DNA of 64,000 nucleotides from Xenorhabdus vietnamensis. GTDB taxonomy: Bacteria > Pseudomonadota > Gammaproteobacteria > Enterobacterales > Enterobacteriaceae. Where the stretch lies: contig NZ_MUBJ01000005.1 in the NCBI RefSeq assembly GCF_002127535.1, positions 1-64,000 of the forward strand, written 5' to 3'. The stretch's first letter is position 1. Each line of letters opens with the position of its first letter. The notes beneath the pieces were generated by a model. That model was not told where the DNA came from, ran no database searches, and saw nothing but the letters and a program-made list of their open reading frames with translations. Both the position numbers and the translations under genes were made by a program. Of the stretch, positions 59,643 through 64,000 are shown piece after piece.

Positions 59643-60412
59643 TGATCCAACTGTATTGGGTAGCTCTGAAAACTATTTGGATTAAAGAGATCACCCGTTT
59701 TGGTCGTATTTGGGTGCAGACTTTACTGCCTCCTGTGATCACTATGTCCCTTTATTTCGTCATATTCGGCAATTTAGTAGGTTCTCGGATTGGTGAAATG
59801 GGCGGATTTGACTATATGCAATTTATTGTACCTGGGCTGATAATGATGTCAGTAATCACTAACTCTTACTCTAACGTTTCTTCATCTTTCTTTGGCGCTA
59901 AGTTCCAGCGCAGCATTGAAGAAGTACTGGTTGCTCCGGTGCCAACCCATGTCATCATTGCTGGATTTGTTGGAGGCGGAGTGGCTCGTGGGGTATGTGT
60001 TGGTATTCTGGTGACATTAGTTTCCCTATTGTTTGTGCCGTTACAGATACACTCATGGGGAATGGTAGTGATCACTTTATTGGCAACGTCGATCCTATTT
60101 TCGTTGGCGGGTCTGTTGAATGCCATTTTTGCGAAAACCTTCGATGATATTAGCATTATCCCAACATTTGTTCTGACTCCGTTGACTTATTTGGGAGGCG
60201 TATTCTACTCTCTTACTTTGTTACCTACTTTTTGGCAGGTAGTGTCAAAGCTTAACCCAATCGTCTATATGGTCAGTGGCTTCCGCTATGGTTTTCTTGG
60301 TATTACGGATGTTTCTTTAGCTATGACATTAGGTATGTTGAGCATCTTTATCATTGGATTCTATCTCCTGACTTGGTATCTAATTGAATCAGGGCGAGGA
60401 TTAAGAACGTAA
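59642..60412 (+). CDS. yadH: ABC-2 type permease YadH
   Basis: 256 residues with six membrane helices and the ABC-2 signature near residue 175-200 (PLTYLGGVFYSLTLLPTFWQ). Full-length match to E. coli YadH, with WIKEITRFGRIWVQTLLPPV and SSFFGAKFQRSIEEVLVAPV. Works with YadG as an exporter of unknown cargo. After it lie two hairpins and no panD. Confidence 0.95.
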   Translation: MIQLYWVALKTIWIKEITRFGRIWVQTLLPPVITMSLYFVIFGNLVGSRIGEMGGFDYMQFIVPGLIMMSVITNSYSNVSSSFFGAKFQRSIEEVLVAPVPTHVIIAGFVGGGVARGVCVGILVTLVSLLFVPLQIHSWGMVVITLLATSILFSLAGLLNAIFAKTFDDISIIPTFVLTPLTYLGGVFYSLTLLPTFWQVVSKLNPIVYMVSGFRYGFLGITDVSLAMTLGMLSIFIIGFYLLTWYLIESGRGLRT

Positions 60413-60593
60413 CAGCGAAAATTTAGTACTCCGCTGTTGATTGCGGCGGAGTGGAAAAATGACCTTCGAAATATGCATTAATCATTGATGAGTTAAATAG
60501 GATAGTGGAATTAATATGAGAGTTATTATAAATATCGCTTAGGGATATATGTATTATTATTTTTCCAGTAATACACATATCCCTCAATTAAAA
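60413..60593. terminator. Interval with two hairpins between yadH and panC
   Basis: ACTCCGC (60428-60434) pairs with GCGGAGT (60446-60452) after yadH. AGGGATATATGTATTA (60541-60556) pairs with TAATACACATATCCCT (60569-60584), 15 of 16 positions, just beyond the panC stop. They end the convergent units. No panD or yadD-like frame is present in this space. Confidence 0.65.
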
Positions 60594-61451
60594 TCAGTCA
60601 GCCAAATCAACTTGCTGATTATCAATGAGTCGTGTTTTTCCTAACCATGCTGCCATTAGGATCACGGCTTTTTTACTTTGTTCTGTTAATGGCATCAGGT
60701 TTTCTGCATCACGGATAAATAACTCATCCGGTATAAAACCTTCTTCACGCAAATGAGCAGATGCCAGTTCAATTAGCAGCTTAATATCCTGTTCGCCATT
60801 TTTCAGCCTTTCAGCTATGCCTTGCATAACCTTATTCAGAAAAGGTGCAATTTTTTTCTCTTCAACGGATAGAAGATTATTACGTGAACTCAATGCCAAT
60901 CCATTTTTATCACGGACGATAGGCACAGAAACCAATGTAATATCGTAAGCCATATCTGTAATCATTTGGCGGATGATTTTTAATTGCTGGAAATCTTTTT
61001 CGCCGAAATAAACCAGATCCGGTTGGGTCAGGTTAAACAATTTGCTGACAATGGTAGTGACACCACGGAAATGCCCCGGGCGGCTGGTACCCTCAAGTAT
61101 ATGGGAGAGTTCCGGCACTTCGACAAAAGTTTGGTTGCCGTTTAAGCCATCTGGGTACATTTCGTTAGCATTAGGGGCGAATACCAGCTCGACACCGCGC
61201 TTGCTCAGCTTTTCACAATCTTCCTGCAATGTGCGGGGATAATTGACCAGATCGTCTTCTCGGTCAAATTGCATCGGATTGACGAAGATGCTGACGATAA
61301 CGACATCGGCCTGTGCTTTGGCGGTATCAACCAACGCCATATGTCCATCATGCAGATTGCCCATTGTGGGGACAAAAGCAATACGCTTACCCTCTTGACG
61401 CCAACGGCGGATTTCCCTGCGTAAAATTGGGATCGTTTCTATAATCAGCAT
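60594..61451 (-). CDS. panC: Pantothenate synthetase
   Basis: Joins pantoate and beta-alanine with ATP. 285 residues. The HIGH-like loop is [15 protein letters not shown] (H34, H37), then [45 protein letters not shown] and [11 protein letters not shown] (KMSKS-like). Starts with ATG and lies 38 bases after panB in one leftward operon. Its beta-alanine must come from elsewhere, since panD is not adjacent. Confidence 0.97.
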   Translation of the reverse strand: MLIIETIPILRREIRRWRQEGKRIAFVPTMGNLHDGHMALVDTAKAQADVVIVSIFVNPMQFDREDDLVNYPRTLQEDCEKLSKRGVELVFAPNANEMYPDGLNGNQTFVEVPELSHILEGTSRPGHFRGVTTIVSKLFNLTQPDLVYFGEKDFQQLKIIRQMITDMAYDITLVSVPIVRDKNGLALSSRNNLLSVEEKKIAPFLNKVMQGIAERLKNGEQDIKLLIELASAHLREEGFIPDELFIRDAENLMPLTEQSKKAVILMAAWLGKTRLIDNQQVDLAD

Positions 61452-61489
61452 TGCTGTACTCCTTTAATTAGCAGTCATGCTGGAGATAA

Positions 61490-62284
61490 TCATTTGAATG
61501 AATGTTCTTGGTCGGGATAGGCTCCACTTTCTACCTGTTCAATGTACAGGCGGACGGCATCCCTGATATTGCCAGTTTCTTTGAGGAAGTCTTTGGCAAA
61601 TTTAGGTGGTCTTGCGGTGATGCCTAAGGCATCGTGCATAACCAGAATCTGGGCATCAGTACTATTACCAGCACCAATGCCAATCACTGGAATTGTGGTG
61701 AGTTCTTCGGTAATTTGGCGTGCTAGTTCGGAAGGTATGCACTCTAGCAACAGTATTTGCATACCTGCATCTTTTAGTGCGATAGAATCGGTAATTAATT
61801 GATTTGCTGATGATTCATCACGTCCCTGAACTTTATAGCCCCCAAGGATATTGACGGATTGTGGCATCAAGCCTAAATGGATACAGACAGGAACAGCGCG
61901 TTCGGTCAACATTTTCACTGTATCACAGAGCCAGCTTCCACCTTCAATTTTGACCATATTGGCACCAGCACGCATCAATTTGGCTGCATTCTCACAAGCT
62001 TGCTCTGGTGTGGCATAACTCATGAATGGCATATCTGCGATTAAGAAAGAATCAGGGGCGCCTGTGCGAACGCAACGAGTATGGTAAACAATATCTTCCA
62101 TTGTGACAGGTAAAGTTGAATCGAATCCCTGCACAGTCATACCAAGTGAATCGCCAATTAGCATGACATTGATGCCTTGTTCGGCAAAAAGGCGGGCGAA
62201 ACTGGCATCGTAAGCCGTGATAGTAGCGAACTTACGTTTTTCTTTCTTTAACTGACGCAAGTCAGCCAGAGTTGTTGATTGCAT
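61490..62284 (-). CDS. panB: 3-methyl-2-oxobutanoate hydroxymethyltransferase
   Basis: First step of pantothenate synthesis: makes ketopantoate from ketoisovalerate and methylenetetrahydrofolate. 264 residues. [39 protein letters not shown] (metal D), [14 protein letters not shown] and [17 protein letters not shown] are classic. AGGAGA before the ATG. First of panB-panC, followed leftward by panC. Confidence 0.97.
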   Translation of the reverse strand: MQSTTLADLRQLKKEKRKFATITAYDASFARLFAEQGINVMLIGDSLGMTVQGFDSTLPVTMEDIVYHTRCVRTGAPDSFLIADMPFMSYATPEQACENAAKLMRAGANMVKIEGGSWLCDTVKMLTERAVPVCIHLGLMPQSVNILGGYKVQGRDESSANQLITDSIALKDAGMQILLLECIPSELARQITEELTTIPVIGIGAGNSTDAQILVMHDALGITARPPKFAKDFLKETGNIRDAVRLYIEQVESGAYPDQEHSFK

Positions 62285-62307
62285 TATTATCTTATCTCCT
62301 GAATAGT

Positions 62308-62370
62308 TATACCCTTTATTTTTCGAATGGCTGTTTTGTTGCCTGCAATTTGAAATTTAATCAGGAATAG
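62308..62370. repeat. Degenerate copy of the palindromic element, upstream of panB
   Basis: TATACCCTTTATTTTTCGAA (62308-62327) repeats the left arm of the element at 11182-11243, and GCAATTTGAAAT (62345-62356) resembles its right arm; the closing GGGTAT has been lost. It lies 24 bases upstream of the panB start codon. Confidence 0.45.
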
Positions 62371-62527
62371 AGACTGTCCATTGGGTGATTTCAAAATAGG
62401 GGTGATCTCAAAATATCCAATAGGATGGGCTCCAATTATCCAGAAATAGGCTATGGCTGTATGAGATGTTGGATTGCTTTTCCTTCATAAAATTGCTGTG
62501 TTACAACGATAAAACCGACTATCAGTG

Positions 62528-63010
62528 TTATAACCAAAGCGTCAGGCTATTTTCTGGAACTTGTTTCAATCGTTCGACTAATGTCTCTCCGTCGGGGAAT
62601 ACAAGATTCGGTGCAATTTCTGCAAGTGGATAAAGCATAAATTCACGCTGTTTTAGCCCATAGTGAGGAATGGTCAGACGCTCAGTAGTGATGATTTGGT
62701 TGCCAAACAGCATGATATCTAAATCGATCGTTCTGGGACCCCAGCGTTCACCTTTGCGGACACGTCCTTGCTCCAGTTCGATCGATTGCGTGTAATCAAG
62801 CAATATTTCTGCTGATAATTGGGTTTCCAGTGCGACGGCAAGGTTGAGGTAATCTGGCTGATCCTGTGGCCCCATTGGTTTAGTCCGATAAAAAGATGAT
62901 CGAACAACAAAAGTAGTATCAGGGAGCTTTTTCAGAGCAGCAAGTGCGCTATCGACTTGCTGCAAAGGGTCGGCCAGATTACTGCCAATGGCGATATAGA
63001 CTCGAGTCAT
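62528..63010 (-). CDS. folK: 2-amino-4-hydroxy-6-hydroxymethyldihydropteridine pyrophosphokinase
   Basis: Folate pathway kinase. 160 residues from the ATG at 63010, which follows AGGAATG at good distance and lies one base past the pcnB stop; frames from 63046 or 63022 would overlap pcnB. VYIAIGSNLADPLQQV, SSFYRTKPMGPQDQPDYLN, RWGPRTIDLDIMLFGN (the ATP/Mg block, two Asp) and the C-terminal FPDGETL are diagnostic. Coupled to pcnB. Confidence 0.96.
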   Translation of the reverse strand: MTRVYIAIGSNLADPLQQVDSALAALKKLPDTTFVVRSSFYRTKPMGPQDQPDYLNLAVALETQLSAEILLDYTQSIELEQGRVRKGERWGPRTIDLDIMLFGNQIITTERLTIPHYGLKQREFMLYPLAEIAPNLVFPDGETLVERLKQVPENSLTLWL

Positions 63011-63011
63011 A

Positions 63012-64000
63012 TTAATCGTCATTCCTGTTTTGGCCAGTAGGTCCACGACGGTGACGCATTCTGCGCCGAATTGGTCTGTTGCCTAGTTTTGATATCATTC
63101 CACGTTGCTGAGATGATGTTGATTGTTGGAACTCAGTCCACCACTGCACTAACTCTTTCAGTTCATGGCGTGGCTCAACACCGGCACGCAATTCTAATAA
63201 ATCATACGCAGCCCGGAATTTTGGATGTTCCATCAGTTTATTCGCCCGTTTTCCTTGACGATGTGGCAGGCGAAGCTGAAGCGACCAGATATCGCGCATG
63301 GTTGTGGTATGGCGTTTCGGAATCGCAATAGAGCGGTACTGTTCATCAAGAATATCATCTGTTGCCAACGAAAAGGCTTGGTTATACGGCAACCCACCTT
63401 CTTGAGCCAGTTTTTCCGCATGTTCAAGCAGTGGATACCACAGCATGGCTGCAAATAAGAAAGCGGGATTAACTCTCTTGTCGTTTTGCAAACGAGAATC
63501 AGTATTTTTCAACACTTGTACCAGCAATTTTTCCATCGGTGAATCACCATTCTGGGTGAGGCCACGTTGAATAATAGGGAACAATGGCTGGAACAGATGA
63601 TATTCGCGCAGCAGTTTATAAGTTTTATAACCTTGCCCTGTCTGTAACAGTTTCAAGGATTCTTCGAACAAGCGCGCTGATGGAATATCTTTTAACAAAA
63701 ATGCAAGACGTGGGATCGGTTCAGCAGTAGCTGGTTCGATGGTCATGCCCAGTTTGCTGGCAAAGCGGACAGCACGTAGCATACGCACAGGATCTTCCCG
63801 ATAACGGGTTTCTGGATCACCAATTAAACGAATGATACCTGCGTTCAAATCTGCCATTCCGCCAACATAATCCCGCACGGATAAATCTTCAATGCCGTAA
63901 TAGAGGCTATTGATCGTGAAATCACGACGTATAGCGTCTTCTTCCACTGAACCGAAAATGTTATCACGCAGCAACATGCCGCTTTGAGCTTTATGTGACT
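63012..64000 (-). CDS. pcnB: Poly(A) polymerase I, C-terminal part (5' end beyond window)
   Basis: Adds poly(A) tails that mark RNAs for decay. The window holds about 328 codons; the frame is open to the right edge, where [17 protein letters not shown] matches the interior of E. coli PcnB (465), so roughly 110-140 N-terminal residues, with the nucleotidyltransferase GGxVRD motif, are outside. Present are [58 protein letters not shown] and a basic, Arg-rich C-terminus. folK starts one base after its stop. Confidence 0.96.
   Translation of the reverse strand, partial: SHKAQSGMLLRDNIFGSVEEDAIRRDFTINSLYYGIEDLSVRDYVGGMADLNAGIIRLIGDPETRYREDPVRMLRAVRFASKLGMTIEPATAEPIPRLAFLLKDIPSARLFEESLKLLQTGQGYKTYKLLREYHLFQPLFPIIQRGLTQNGDSPMEKLLVQVLKNTDSRLQNDKRVNPAFLFAAMLWYPLLEHAEKLAQEGGLPYNQAFSLATDDILDEQYRSIAIPKRHTTTMRDIWSLQLRLPHRQGKRANKLMEHPKFRAAYDLLELRAGVEPRHELKELVQWWTEFQQSTSSQQRGMISKLGNRPIRRRMRHRRGPTGQNRNDD

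Noticed and set aside
1-64000. CRISPR arrays or prophage modules
   Set aside because: No regularly spaced direct repeats of 25-40 bases with unique spacers and no phage structural or cas genes were seen.

Overview
The window is a chromosomal segment of an AT-rich enterobacterium of the Morganellaceae. Gene content, protein similarity to E. coli orthologues and the amount of decayed DNA fit an insect-pathogenic Xenorhabdus or Photorhabdus best. That genus call is inference from pattern, not from a database match. Most genes are housekeeping and can be recognised by motif and length. The gene order is a mosaic of blocks that lie far apart in E. coli: rrn-tRNA-Asp-yafD, proY, queE/queD-cys-ftsB-ispDF-truD-surE-pcm-nlpD-rpoS-mutS, btsT-yjiX-yjiA, cyuPA, and yacC-speED-hpt-can-yadGH-panCB-folK-pcnB.

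Region by region. (1) 1-3.7 kb: the 3' end of a 5S rRNA, tRNA-Asp and a terminator. Next comes a leftward accessory operon (two cupin-like/HEAT-repeat proteins and a 61-residue peptide) in the place held by dkgB-yafC in E. coli, then yafD. (2) 3.7-18.7 kb: proY, the queuosine genes queE and queD, the assimilatory sulfate pathway (cysJIH, then cysG-cysDNC), ftsB, ispD-ispF and truD. A 12-bp tandem repeat lies between cysC and ftsB. (3) 18.7-21.7 kb: an insertion splits truD from surE. It holds short repeats, a decayed gene in several frames and an amino-acid permease that starts with TTG. (4) 21.7-29 kb: surE-pcm-nlpD-rpoS, then miaE overlapping mutS. (5) 29-45.5 kb: mixed accessory genes. These are a pRiA4b ORF-3-type protein, an extra methionine aminopeptidase, a phosphoethanolamine transferase, the pyruvate transporter BtsT with YjiX and YjiA, a small FimB/FimE-like recombinase with no fimbrial genes, the cysteine uptake and desulfidation pair CyuP-CyuA, a three-lipoprotein operon (CsgG-like, DUF4810-like, DUF799-like) and a MATE exporter. 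(6) 45.7-54.6 kb: a leftward UhpA-UhpB-UhpC signalling set beside an AfuABC-type ABC transporter. (7) 55-64 kb: an isochorismatase-fold hydrolase, a wrecked speE-speD locus, yacC, hpt, can, yadGH, panC-panB (no panD between yadH and panC), folK and the 3' part of pcnB, which runs off the window.

How the genes work together. CysDNC activate sulfate, CysH and CysJI reduce it to sulfide, and CysG makes the sirohaem that CysI needs; CyuP and CyuA do the reverse job of importing and breaking down cysteine. UhpABC beside AfuABC suggests that external hexose phosphate controls an ATP-driven sugar-phosphate importer. BtsT carries a CRP-like site and a 20-bp-period direct repeat of the kind LytTR regulators bind. 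YjiX sits behind a strong terminator hairpin in that operon. The candidates I find most worth following are the peptide/cupin/HEAT operon, the Uhp-Afu pairing and the spermidine-pathway deletion.
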